Made by a program: the position numbers and the translations under genes. From Streptomyces sp. HUAS ZL42 (GTDB taxonomy: Bacteria; Actinomycetota; Actinomycetes; Streptomycetales; Streptomycetaceae): a stretch of DNA of 64,000 nucleotides. Shown one piece after another: positions 31,786 to 42,282 of this stretch (positions are counted from its first letter, which is position 1; each line of letters opens with the position of its first letter). The stretch covers positions 6,793,001 through 6,857,000 of the forward strand of contig NZ_CP160403.1 in NCBI RefSeq assembly GCF_040782645.1, written 5' to 3'. Below the pieces are notes generated by a model. That model searched no databases. It was not told the DNA's origin and saw only the letters and a program-made list of their open reading frames with translations.

Positions 31786-33447
31786 TCAGTTGTGCCCAGT
31801 CCCGTCACGGGTATCGCTCAGCGCCGACTCCGTCACCGTCGCCAGCCGCGCCTTCCCGCCCCGTTCCGCCCGTGCCTGGTCCAGCCGCAGCCGGGCCGAA
31901 CGCCCCCGCAGGGTCAGCGTCATGATCTGGTTGCCGAACCAGGGACCACCCGTCCTGCGCCAGTCGATCGACGGCCGCGGGACGCGGCCGTGACCTGCGA
32001 GTCGGCGGCCCAGGGCCCGTGCGGCGGCGCTCCAGCCGAAGCGGAAGCCGAGGCGGATCGACGCGTGGATGGCGTTGTGCACGGGTGAGCAGGTGAGCTG
32101 CAGAACCCGGGCCTCCGGGCCGCGCCCGGGCCAGGACGGCTCGGCCACGTACGCGTGGTGCACGTCACCCGACAGTACGAGGACCGTCGCCGGTGCCTCC
32201 GGCCCCGAACCGGCCTCGGCGATCAGCTCCGTCAGCGCCTCGAAGGACGCCGGGAAGGCCGCCCAGTGCTCCAGGTCCGCCGCCCGCCGCAGCTTCTCCC
32301 CGAACCGCGCCCAGCGCGCTCCCTTCTCGCCCCGGCACAGCGCCGCGTTCCACCCCTCGGCGTCGTGCACGAGGTGCGGCAGCAGCCATGGCAGCGAGGT
32401 GCCGATGAGGAGGTGGTCGTACGAACCGGGCTCCTCCAGCGCCTGTGTGCGCAGCCACTCCGCCTCGCCGGGGCCGAGCATCGCGCGGCTGTCCTCGTCC
32501 AGGACGCGGGCCGCGCGGGTGTCCACCATCAGCAGCCGTACGCGGCCGAAGTCGCGCCGGTAGCTCCAGCGGACGGAGGCCGGGTCGGCGTCGGCGCGGG
32601 CGGCGAAGGCGCGCAGGACGTCGGTGGCGTCCGGGGTCTCGCGGACGGCCGCGTAGAGCGTGTCCGTGGCCAATTGGTCCGGGGAGAGGTTGCCCAGGTG
32701 CTGGTGCACCCAGTACGACATCAGGCCGCTCAGCAGCCTTTCGCGCCACCAGGAGGTGGCCCGCATGTCGGCGAGCCAGGAGGCGGAGGTGTTCCAGTCG
32801 TCGATGAGGTCGTGGTCGTCGAAGATCATGCAGCTGGGCACGGTGGACAGCAGCCAGCGGATCTCGGGGTCGAGCCACGACTCGTAGTAGAGCCGCGTGT
32901 ATTCCTCGTAGTCCGCGACCTCACTGCCCGGCGGGTCGCTCAGATCGCGCCGGGCGGCCAGCCACCGCTGAGTGGCCCGTGAGGTCTCGTCGGCGTACAC
33001 CTGGTCGCCCAGCAGCAGCAGGACGTCGGGCCGTTCGCGTTCCGGGTCGGCGGCGATCCGGGCGGCCAGGGTGTCCAGGGCGTCGGGGCCGACCGGGTCG
33101 TGCTCACCGGCGGGCGGGGCGGCCCAGCGGCAGGAGCCGAAGGCGACCCGGATCCCGTCGCCGTCGGCGGCGGTGCGGATGACGGAGGGCGGGAAACGGG
33201 AGTCGGGCAGCGGCCACACGCGCGTGCCGTCGAGGAGGACGTCGTACGACGGTGAGGTGCCCGGCGTCAGGCCGGTCACCGGTACCAGGGCGTAGTGATG
33301 GCCCGCGACCTGGAAGGTGCGGGCCGTGCCGCCGGCGCCGTCCGCGCAGCGCACCTCGGCGGTGCACGGACGGCTCGCCTCGACCCATATGGTCGCGGAC
33401 GAGCCGTCGGCGTATCTCAGCAGTGGTCCCAGGCGCAGTTCGGCCAC
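31786..33447 (-). CDS. PhoD-like metallophosphatase
   Basis: 553 residues. An N-terminal Ig-like/fibronectin-like domain (about 1-95, starting LRLGPLLRYADGSSATIWVE) precedes the PhoD-type calcineurin fold. Metal and active-site motifs are seen in order: VAFGSC (about 101-106), LLLGDQVYAD (145-153, metal Asp), MIFDDHDLIDDWNTS (207-221), TSLPWLLPHL, and LSGDVHHAYVAEP near residue 425. The family hydrolyses phosphodiesters and monoesters, and many members are Ca2+/Fe3+ enzymes. Unlike secreted PhoD it has no Tat signal: the GTG at 33447 leads straight into the Ig-like domain, so it may be cytoplasmic. The ribosome-binding site is weak. Confidence 0.88.
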   Translation of the reverse strand: MAELRLGPLLRYADGSSATIWVEASRPCTAEVRCADGAGGTARTFQVAGHHYALVPVTGLTPGTSPSYDVLLDGTRVWPLPDSRFPPSVIRTAADGDGIRVAFGSCRWAAPPAGEHDPVGPDALDTLAARIAADPERERPDVLLLLGDQVYADETSRATQRWLAARRDLSDPPGSEVADYEEYTRLYYESWLDPEIRWLLSTVPSCMIFDDHDLIDDWNTSASWLADMRATSWWRERLLSGLMSYWVHQHLGNLSPDQLATDTLYAAVRETPDATDVLRAFAARADADPASVRWSYRRDFGRVRLLMVDTRAARVLDEDSRAMLGPGEAEWLRTQALEEPGSYDHLLIGTSLPWLLPHLVHDAEGWNAALCRGEKGARWARFGEKLRRAADLEHWAAFPASFEALTELIAEAGSGPEAPATVLVLSGDVHHAYVAEPSWPGRGPEARVLQLTCSPVHNAIHASIRLGFRFGWSAAARALGRRLAGHGRVPRPSIDWRRTGGPWFGNQIMTLTLRGRSARLRLDQARAERGGKARLATVTESALSDTRDGTGHN

Positions 33448-33638
33448 GGTGATCGCCCGCCCTTTTCTTGGTCGGTTCGCCTCCGGGTGCTGCAGCCGGT
33501 GTCGGGACGGCGATCGTGCTCAGCCCTTCGGGCCTCCGCGCGTTCGCCGTCCCGCCTCCGGCGCGCCCCTTCGGCTCGCCCTCCTCCGTCGCCCCGTACG
33601 GTACGGAACGACAGAGGTGAAAGGGGAGGTCCCGGCGA

Positions 33639-34283
33639 TCAGCAGTTCGCGAGGTAGCTCGTCAGCGCGGACTTCTCGGCCGAGTCGACCGAAAGGTCGT
33701 AGTAGTACTTCACCTGGACCCAGGCGCGGACGTAGGTACAGCGGTAGGCCGTGCGCGAGGGCATCCAGGTGGCCGGGTCCTGGTCGCCCTTGGCCTGGTT
33801 GACGTTGTCCGTCACGGCGATCAGCTGCGGACGGGTCAGGTCGTTGGCGAAGGCCTGGCGCTCGGAGGTGGTCCAGCTGTCGGCGCCGGAGTCCCAGGCC
33901 TCGGCGAGCGGGACGAGGTGGTCGATGTCGAGGTCCGAGGCGGCGGTCCAGGTCGCGCCGTCGTACGGGGAGTACCAGCTGCCGCTGGTGGCGGCGCAGG
34001 TGGAGCTGGTGACGACGTTCGTGCCGTCGCGCTTGAGGACCGTCTCGCGGGTGTTGCAGGTGCCGGAGATGGTGATCCAGTGGGGGAACAGGTCACGGCT
34101 GTAGCCGGTGCGGTCCTCGGTCGCCACGGTGAGGGTCGCGAGGTAGCTGCGGGCGGTGGCGGCGCTGACGGGGGTGGGGAGGGCGGCGGAGGCGGTCGGG
34201 CCGTTGAAAAGTCCGACCGAGGCTATGAGGCCGGTAAGGGCCGCGAGTATGCTGAGCCGTCGACGCGCGTAGAACTTCGGCAT
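33639..34283 (-). CDS. Secreted HNH-type nuclease (DUF1524-like)
   Basis: 214 residues from the ATG at 34283, preceded by AAGGGAG. Residues 1-33 are a signal peptide (ARRRLSILAALTGLIASVGL, cleavage near TASA). The mature enzyme shows the HNH core DLDIDHLVPLAEAWDSGA (D119-H122 region), with the downstream DLTRPQLIAVTDNVNQAKGDQDP giving the Asn/Lys part, and NTRE and C-rich strands before it. It ends ALTSYLANC with disulfide-capable cysteines. This is the common extracellular GmrSD/HNH DNase of Streptomyces, likely for nutrient recovery or defence outside the cell. It is divergent from the riboswitch-GDT1 unit. Confidence 0.9.
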   Translation of the reverse strand: MPKFYARRRLSILAALTGLIASVGLFNGPTASAALPTPVSAATARSYLATLTVATEDRTGYSRDLFPHWITISGTCNTRETVLKRDGTNVVTSSTCAATSGSWYSPYDGATWTAASDLDIDHLVPLAEAWDSGADSWTTSERQAFANDLTRPQLIAVTDNVNQAKGDQDPATWMPSRTAYRCTYVRAWVQVKYYYDLSVDSAEKSALTSYLANC

Positions 34284-34439
34284 GCGAACTCCCTTGGGGA
34301 GGCAGGGGTGTTGGGGCGCGAGCGATGGAATGCTCGCGGTGCCGTATTGCCGTGGGGTGTGCGTTCGGTAAGAAGTTAATGACGCGTACATGACACGACA
34401 AGGTTTATGGCAGAACGATCTCGTACTATGGACGGCGCA

Positions 34440-34600
34440 GAAGGGGAGTAGCTCTTCGCCGGACCGTCGACATACTGCTCAGCTCGTCTGAGCCGGCGCC
34501 CGGAGGCGACCTGGGACCACCGGGTCGGCCAGCGAGACCTTCGGCAAGCAGTGCACGTCCGTGCCGTACGGCACGGGTGACATGTGTGCTGCCATGCCGA
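34440..34600 (+). ncRNA. Mn2+ riboswitch (yybP-ykoY type)
   Basis: The leader of the TMEM165/GDT1 gene begins AAGGGGAGTAGC, continues with GACCGTCGACATACTG (L1-like metal loop) and then has CAGCGAGACCTTCGGCAAGC (L3-like GAGACCTT loop). These three conserved blocks in this order define the yybP-ykoY motif. It senses Mn2+ and precedes Mn2+ transporters, including GDT1-family proteins. The remaining leader to 34660 includes GTGCCGTACGGCAC, which could be part of the expression platform. Boundaries are approximate. Confidence 0.85.
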
Positions 34601-34660
34601 GGTGTCGTGTACGAAGGCTCAGCACTCTCGGTGGGGCGGCACCCGACCGATTGAGGAACC

Positions 34661-35242
34661 TTGATCAGCTTCACCGTGACGGCGCTCGTCTTCGGCGTCG
34701 TCTTCCTTGCCGAACTGCCGGACAAGACCGCTCTCGCGGGTCTCGTCCTCGGCACCCGCTACCGCGCCTCGTACGTCTTCGCCGGTATCGCCGCCGCCTT
34801 CGCGCTGCACGTCGCGCTGGCCGTCGCGGCGGGAAGCGTGCTCACGCTCCTTCCGCAGCAGATCGTGCACGCGCTGACGGGCGCGCTCTTCCTGGGGGGC
34901 GCGGCGATGCTGCTCCTGAAGAAGGGCGAGGACGAGGAGGAGGTGCGGAGGCCGGAGAACCAGTCCTTCTGGAAGGTCGCCGGGGCAGGGTTCATGCTCA
35001 TCCTGGTCGCCGAGTTCGGTGATCTGACCCAGATCATGACGGCGAACCTCGCGGCCCGCTACGACGATCCCCTCTCCGTGGGTCTGGGAGCGGTGCTTGC
35101 GTTGTGGACGGTGGCCGGGCTCGGCATCGTCGGTGGGAAGGCGCTGATGAAGCGGGTGCCGTTGCGGCTGGTCACGCAGGTCGCGGCGGCGCTGATGCTG
35201 GGGCTCGGGGTGTGGAGTCTGTGGGAGGCCGTGAGCGGGTGA
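34661..35242 (+). CDS. TMEM165/GDT1-family cation transporter, probable Mn2+ exporter
   Basis: 193 residues with six membrane spans in two homologous halves. Each half carries the family E-x-G-D-(K/R)-T-type motif: FLAELPDKTALAG near residue 16 and LVAEFGDLTQIMTAN near 117. A short charged cytoplasmic linker (KKGEDEEEVRRPENQS) joins the halves. In bacteria these proteins export Mn2+ or Ca2+, and the Mn2+-type riboswitch in its leader argues for Mn2+. The start is TTG at 34661, chosen because GAGGA lies just upstream and the first span begins at once. Expression should rise when Mn2+ is high. Confidence 0.9.
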   Translation: MISFTVTALVFGVVFLAELPDKTALAGLVLGTRYRASYVFAGIAAAFALHVALAVAAGSVLTLLPQQIVHALTGALFLGGAAMLLLKKGEDEEEVRRPENQSFWKVAGAGFMLILVAEFGDLTQIMTANLAARYDDPLSVGLGAVLALWTVAGLGIVGGKALMKRVPLRLVTQVAAALMLGLGVWSLWEAVSG

Positions 35243-35393
35243 GCTGAACGGCGGGTGAACTGCCGCGCAGGGGGTGGCGGGATGCGGGCGGGTTTTGTAT
35301 CGTGAAGGAACAAAGTGGCTCTCGCCCGTTTTCCCTGACCGGCGGGCGGGGCCGTTTTGTTTTGCCTGGCACCTTGGAGTCCTGGAGCTGCCG

Positions 35394-36053
35394 ATGACTG
35401 CCACGACCGTGCTAACCGCCCGTGCCCTGCTGCTGGACATGGACGGCACCCTCGTCAACTCCGATGCGGTCGTCGAGCGAGTGTGGCGGCGCTGGGCCGC
35501 GCGGCACGGGCTGGACGGGGACGAGGTCCTCGAGGTCGTGCACGGGCGGCAGGGGCATGCCTCGATGGCGATGCTGCTGCCGGAGCGGCCGATGGAGCAG
35601 AACCTCGCCGACAACGCGCGCATGCTGGCGGAGGAGACCGCCGACAGGGAGGGGGTCGTCGAAGTCCCCGGCGCGGCGGATTTCCTGGCTTCCCTGCGGG
35701 GGTTGCCGCATGCGCTGGTGACCTCCGCGGATGTCGCGCTGTCCACGGCGCGGATGGCCGCGGCGGGGCTCGATCTGCCGGATGTGCGGGTGACGGCCGA
35801 GTCGGTCGGCGCGAGCAAGCCTGATCCGGAGGGGTTCTTGAAGGCCGCCGCCGAGTTGGGGGTGGCGGCCGCGGAGTGCGTGGTCTTCGAGGACTCCGGG
35901 GCGGGGATCGCGGCGGGACGGGCTGCGGGGATGCGGGTTGTAGGGGTGGGGGAGCGGGCGCAGGCTTATGGGCCGGATGTGGTGGTGCGTGACTTGACGG
36001 GCGTACGGGTGCAGTCGGGCGGGGGTGGGGAACTGCGGCTGTACGTGGGGTGA
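35394..36053 (+). CDS. HAD-IA phosphatase
   Basis: 219 residues from the ATG at 35394; the open frame upstream to 35274 is not protein-like. Motif I is LLLDMDGTLVNSD, motif II a threonine/serine in PHALVTSADV, motif III the lysine in GASKPDPEGFL and motif IV VVFEDSGAGIAAGRAAGM. A small helical C1 cap lies between motifs I and II (HGRQGHASMAMLL). This fits sugar-phosphate or 2-deoxyglucose-6-phosphate type phosphatases (YfbT/YniC-like). A cytoplasmic enzyme with unknown substrate. The C-terminus has a Gly-rich GGGGELRLYVG. It is followed by the second copy of the interspersed repeat. Confidence 0.87.
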   Translation: MTATTVLTARALLLDMDGTLVNSDAVVERVWRRWAARHGLDGDEVLEVVHGRQGHASMAMLLPERPMEQNLADNARMLAEETADREGVVEVPGAADFLASLRGLPHALVTSADVALSTARMAAAGLDLPDVRVTAESVGASKPDPEGFLKAAAELGVAAAECVVFEDSGAGIAAGRAAGMRVVGVGERAQAYGPDVVVRDLTGVRVQSGGGGELRLYVG

Positions 36054-36117
36054 GTGTGGGCCGCAGCCCGGCGTTGAGAGTGCTGGCCGGTGGGGTGCGA
36101 GTGACTGTGCCCGCGGG

Positions 36118-36220
36118 GTTGTGAGCGTGCCCGGTGCGGGGGCCGGCGCGGGGTGGGTCGCGCAACCCGGCGCTGGCGGGGTGCCGCCCGCGCCCACCCG
36201 TGCCGCCCCAGGCGGCACGC
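36118..36220. repeat. Interspersed GC-rich repeat, copy 2 (inverted)
   Basis: GCCGGCGCGGGGTGGGTCGC and the following CAACCCGGCG are the reverse complement of the repeat core at 3641-3931, and the hairpin GTGCCGCC-CCA-GGCGGCAC (36200-36207, 36211-36218) matches the one at 3678-3695. As at the first site, it sits between convergent genes. Confidence 0.7.
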
Positions 36221-36222
36221 AT

Positions 36223-36422
36223 GCCCGCGGATCGGCGTGGTGGCTGAGCGCCGCGCGCCCGCGGACCAACGAGGTGGCTGAGCGTGCGCCCGAGGACCAA
36301 CGCGGTGGCTGAGGACCGCGCGCCCCGTGGAGGGGTGGGGTGGTGTTGCGCGCGTCCGCGGATCGGCGTGGTGGCTGAGCGCCGCGCGCAGCCGCGGATG
36401 GGCGGCTGGTTGCGCGCTGTGC
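36223..36422. repeat. Degenerate tandem repeat of about 31-35 bases
   Basis: Five or more imperfect units of the form CCGCGGATCGGCGTGGTGGC + TGAGCGCCGCGC follow each other. Some read CGCGGACCAACGAGGTGGC and one GTCCGCGGATCGGCGTGGTG. With the copy above it fills the 445-base gap between the HAD gene and the convergent zinc-ribbon gene. No gene is visible. Confidence 0.65.
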
Positions 36423-36498
36423 GCCCGCGCCGCGAGCCCCGGGGTCTGCGTCCGCGCCCCGTGTCCGCTCCGCGCGCCGAGTGGCTGCACCCGCCTCG

Positions 36499-37503
36499 TT
36501 ACGGTTCCGTCGTCTCCGATTCCAGGCGGGTGCGCGTGGCCGCCCCGTACACCCCCGGTTCCTCGTCCTGGATGCCGCGTGCCTGTTGGTATCCGGTGAC
36601 CGCGTCTTCGACGCCCTCGTTGTACTTGCCGCCGGGCTGCCTTGTGTAGAGGCCGAGTTGGGTCAGGCGCAGTTCGAGTTCCGTGACCTCGGCGCCCTTG
36701 TCGCCGCGTCGTAGCACGGGGGCCGCGCTGGTCTTCTGGGCGTCGCCGGCGCCGTTCTCGGGTTCGATCGTGCCGGTCGCGCGGACGGTGGTCGCCGTCT
36801 CGGTGGGCTCGGTCGAGCGGGAGGCGCTCGGAGAGGCGCTCGATGCCGACGAGGACGGGCCGGTGCTGTGGGAGGAGGAGGCCGACGACGGTGGCGCCGA
36901 GGCGGGGCCTGAAGTCGTCGCGCCCGCCTGCGAGGAGGACACCGGCGCTGCGCTGGTCGACGTGTCCGGGACCGCCGCCCGTACGTCATCCGGCAGCGCG
37001 CCCTCCCGCGACGGCGTCTCGTACGAGAACAGCCCGCTCGCGTACCCGGCCGCCGCAACCACCGCCACGCAGGCGGCCGCGAGAGCGAGCAGCACGGTAC
37101 GGCGGCGGCCGCCCGGCCGGTCCTCGGCGCTGGGCGGGGCCGGGGTGCCCGGAACGCCGCCGCCCGTCTCGAAGAGGCTCAGGTCGGTCGCGCTGGGTTC
37201 CGTCTCCCGCGGTACCAGCGGGGTCGGAAGGGCCGGGGTGATGGCGTGCAGGGGCATCGTGTCCTCCGCCGCGGACGGTTCCGCCGGCGCGGTCCCCTCC
37301 ATGCCCGCGCCCTCCAGTTCCACGTACGGCCGTATCCGCAGCGGATCGAAGTCCTCCGCCGCGGCCGCCTCCGCCGTACGCGCGTCGCGCAGGGCCTCGG
37401 ACGCCCGCTCGGTGCAGGCGCACGACGGCGTGTTGTCCGGTGCCCGGAGTGCCCCGCATTGCGGGCACTCGTACCCCCGCCCCGATCCCTTCGGCTCGTT
37501 CAC
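36499..37503 (-). CDS. Membrane protein with N-terminal zinc ribbon and C-terminal peptidoglycan-binding domain
   Basis: 334 residues. Residues 10-31 form a zinc ribbon (YECPQCGALRAP and SCACTE). A Glu/Ala-rich linker leads to one membrane helix (about 135-158, TVLLALAAACVAVVAAAGYASGLF). Outside, a Ser/Thr/Pro-rich linker (about 180-245) is followed by a peptidoglycan-binding-1 domain (about 260-330: VLRRGDKGAEVTELELRLTQ, LGLY, YNEGVEDAVTGYQQARGI, DEEPGVYGAATRTRLE). So the zinc ribbon is cytoplasmic and the tail binds cell wall, a layout that could link wall state to an internal partner. GTG start at 37503 with GGGGAGGGG. No partner gene is obvious. Confidence 0.85.
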   Translation of the reverse strand: MNEPKGSGRGYECPQCGALRAPDNTPSCACTERASEALRDARTAEAAAAEDFDPLRIRPYVELEGAGMEGTAPAEPSAAEDTMPLHAITPALPTPLVPRETEPSATDLSLFETGGGVPGTPAPPSAEDRPGGRRRTVLLALAAACVAVVAAAGYASGLFSYETPSREGALPDDVRAAVPDTSTSAAPVSSSQAGATTSGPASAPPSSASSSHSTGPSSSASSASPSASRSTEPTETATTVRATGTIEPENGAGDAQKTSAAPVLRRGDKGAEVTELELRLTQLGLYTRQPGGKYNEGVEDAVTGYQQARGIQDEEPGVYGAATRTRLESETTEP

Positions 37504-37523
37504 GTGTTCGCCCCTCCCCGTGA

Positions 37524-40190
<2,667 letters not shown>

Positions 40191-40194
<4 letters not shown>

Positions 40195-40400
40195 TCTCGC
40201 GAGGCGGTGCGCGGGCCGTGCAACCGAATATGCGTCACCTCCGGTGCCCAGGTCGTTGAGCAGCCGGCGCCCACCGCACGTCGGCACCGGCACGACGTGC
40301 AGGACCAACTCGTCCAGCCGACCCGCGCGGACGAACTGCTGCACCAGGTCGGCCCCGCTCCCCGCCGATCCCCAGCGGATGCTCGCGCGGCGCTGCCGGC
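40191..40400 (-). pseudogene. Remnant of a DHFR/RibD C-terminal family gene
   Basis: Reading leftward from about 40400 one frame gives GADLVQQFVRAGRLDELVLH then VVPV and GGRRLLNDLG, the strand-helix-strand ending of small dihydrofolate-reductase-like (RibD_C) proteins. The final strand, APEVTHIRLHGPRTASRE and a stop, is in a different frame, so one frameshift lies near 40240. No N-terminal two-thirds can be found in any frame up to 40690. Its stop codon overlaps the GNAT start (ATGA), suggesting the two genes were once coupled. Confidence 0.6.
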
Positions 40401-40456
40401 GTCATGCGCCATCGCCGTGGCCGCCGTACCTGTGGAGTCCCCGCGGCCGTTGCCCC

Positions 40457-40499
40457 GGAGGCGCGGCCGAGAGCCCGGTCCGGAGGCGCGGCCGAGCGC
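40457..40499. repeat. Direct repeat in the gap before the 40694 gene
   Basis: GGAGGCGCGGCCGAG occurs twice, 24 bases apart, in the otherwise featureless 280-base stretch 40413-40693, which must also carry the promoter of the 40694 gene. Confidence 0.5.
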
Positions 40500-40693
40500 C
40501 GCTGCCGCGGGCCGCTGTATTCCCGGACACCGAACCGCCGGATTCCGCCGTCGACGGCACCCCGACGGTGGACGCCGCCCCGGACCGGGTCGCCTCGCCT
40601 TGCACCGTGGCGAGTGCCGTTTCGGGGCGTGCCTTCGCGGCTACCCGGTCCGGAAGCCGGCCCGCCGACCGGGCCGATACACGGAAGGCAACC

Positions 40694-41383
40694 ATGTCCA
40701 CAGGCGTGATCATCGCTCTGATCGTGATCGTGGCGGTCGTCGTCGCAGTGGCGGCCGTCCTGACCCTGCGTGCTCAGCGGGGCGCAGGGGGCACACGGGG
40801 TCTGAAGAGGCGCTTCGGGCCCGAGTACGACCGGACCGTGGCCCGGCACGACGGGGACACCAAGGCGGCCGAACGCGAGCTCACCACCCTCGTCGAGCGG
40901 CACGGCGGGCTGCGCGAGCGGCCGCTGGAGCCCGCGGAGCGCGAGCGGTTCGAAGCCCGCTGGACGGCCGCCCAGGAACGCTTCGTCGACTCGCCCAAGG
41001 AAGCGGTGGAAGAGGCGGACCGGCTGCTCGCGGAGCTCGCCGGAGCCAGGGGCTTCCCCGACGGCGGGCACTACGAGGAGCAGCTCGCCGCCCTCACCGT
41101 GCACCACGCGCCCCACGTCGGCGGCTACCGGCACGTGCACCGCGTGGCACACGCACGCGTGAACGGCGCGGACGACGACCGCGGCCCCGGCACGGAGGAC
41201 ATGCGCGCGGCCATGGTCGAGGCGCGCGCCCTCTTCGACGACCTCGTCCGACCGGTGCGCGAGGACACCGGCCGCACCCGCCCGCGCACGAGGCGGAAGG
41301 ACGACATCGAGACGCCGGCCCGCACCGAGACCCGCTCCCACCTGCCGTGGGCGATCCACCGGCACCACCCGAAGGAGGGCTGA
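40694..41383 (+). CDS. Membrane-anchored protein, unknown (paralogue pair, first)
   Basis: 229 residues with GGAAGG seven bases before the ATG. One N-terminal helix (MSTGVIIALIVIVAVVVAVAAV...) anchors a soluble helical domain: RGLKRRFGPEYDRTVARHDG, ERELTTLVERHGGL, FEARWTAAQERFVDSPKEAV and EEADRLLAELAGARGFP. A histidine-rich part (HYEEQLAALTVHHAPHVGGY, RHVHRVAHAR) follows. I recognise this type as a common actinobacterial 'secretory protein' of unknown function. The next gene, 5 bases downstream, repeats the VEEAD..L.EL element. An operon of two is likely. His clustering might bind metal; that is speculation. Confidence 0.8.
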   Translation: MSTGVIIALIVIVAVVVAVAAVLTLRAQRGAGGTRGLKRRFGPEYDRTVARHDGDTKAAERELTTLVERHGGLRERPLEPAERERFEARWTAAQERFVDSPKEAVEEADRLLAELAGARGFPDGGHYEEQLAALTVHHAPHVGGYRHVHRVAHARVNGADDDRGPGTEDMRAAMVEARALFDDLVRPVREDTGRTRPRTRRKDDIETPARTETRSHLPWAIHRHHPKEG

Positions 41384-41388
41384 CCGGC

Positions 41389-41733
41389 ATGGCAGACGTG
41401 ACTTCCGCCGCGGGCACCCCGGCCGCGTCCGGCGACGGGCGCACCCGGCTCCTGCCGCACGACGAGACCGACAAGCTCGAACAGCGGCTGCAGCACGCGG
41501 TCTCCGGATTCGTCGACGAGCCCCGCGCCTCCGTCGAGGAGGCCGACCACGTCCTCGAGGAGCTGGCCTCCCGCTTCACCGACGCGGTGACCCGGCGCCG
41601 GCGCACCCTGCGCATGTCCTGGCAGTCCACGGAGGGAGGCGAGGACAAGCCCGCGACGACCACCGACACCGAGCAACTCCGGCTGGCACTGCGGGACTAC
41701 CGCGAACTGGCGGAACAGCTCCTACGCATCTGA
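41389..41733 (+). CDS. Small acidic helical protein (paralogue pair, second)
   Basis: 114 residues, no membrane segment. The middle, HAVSGFVDEPRASVEEADHV and LEELASRFTDAV, is clearly related to RFVDSPKEAVEEADRLLAEL in the gene just upstream. The C-terminus is helical and charged (TEQLRLALRDYRELAEQLLRI). The start ATG lies 5 bases after the upstream stop; GGAGG is 10 bases away inside the previous gene's end. It probably works with the membrane-anchored partner. It overlaps the convergent DUF1992 gene by 12 bases. Confidence 0.8.
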   Translation: MADVTSAAGTPAASGDGRTRLLPHDETDKLEQRLQHAVSGFVDEPRASVEEADHVLEELASRFTDAVTRRRRTLRMSWQSTEGGEDKPATTTDTEQLRLALRDYRELAEQLLRI

Positions 41734-42159
41734 CCCGAGGGCGTCCGCCCCGTCCACCGCCGCCCGGCGCTCCCGCCACTGCCGTACGACGTCCTCGACG
41801 TCGTACGGCTTCATGCCCAGCGGGGGACCGGGCGGCGGCTTGAACATCATGTCGCGGATCTTGGCGTTGACGTCGGTGAGGAGCTTGCGCACGATCCGCT
41901 CCGAGGGCGCCGCGAACGCCGCCGCGAGGGTGTCCTCGGCCTCCTTGCGCAGAGCGAGGGAGGGCGGCAGGACCGCGAGGCCCTCACGGGCCATCTTGCG
42001 CTTGATCCACCACAGTTCGTCGTACGACGTGTCCGTCCCCGGCGGCAACGGCTTGCCCGCGCCGGGCAGTCGGTCGAACTCGCCACGGCTCTGCGCGTCG
42101 TGGATCTGCTTGTCGACCCAGGACTCGAACGGGACGCCGGGTGGCTTTCGCTCGGTCAT
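41722..42159 (-). CDS. DUF1992 (DnaJC28-like conserved region) protein
   Basis: 145 residues. ESWVDKQIHDAQSRGEFDRL then PGAGKPLP is the hallmark of the DUF1992 family, named for a region conserved in DnaJ homologue subfamily C member 28. The continuation SYDELWWIKRKMAREGLAVLPPSLALRKEAED also fits. No catalytic residues are known; a role as a small co-factor of chaperone or envelope processes is speculative. ATG at 42159 without an obvious ribosome-binding site. The 3' end overlaps the paralogue gene on the other strand by 12 bases. Confidence 0.9.
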   Translation of the reverse strand: MTERKPPGVPFESWVDKQIHDAQSRGEFDRLPGAGKPLPPGTDTSYDELWWIKRKMAREGLAVLPPSLALRKEAEDTLAAAFAAPSERIVRKLLTDVNAKIRDMMFKPPPGPPLGMKPYDVEDVVRQWRERRAAVDGADALGSDA

Positions 42160-42282
42160 GAGTCCATTGTGCCGGACGCGATACGCCCGGGCGATTTATC
42201 ATTCGGCGGCGGTGAACCAACCGGGCCGCCGCACAAGCATGTTTCACAGGTCTGTGCAAAGATCGTCTCAGGAGGAGCGCAC

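Noticed and set aside
36223..36422. CRISPR array
   Set aside because: The units are degenerate and contiguous, with no conserved repeat alternating with unique spacers, and there are no cas genes in the window.
42100..42282. Upstream start for the FHA-like gene
   Set aside because: The extension is not protein-like, and the GTG at 42283 has a near-perfect GGAGGAG site.
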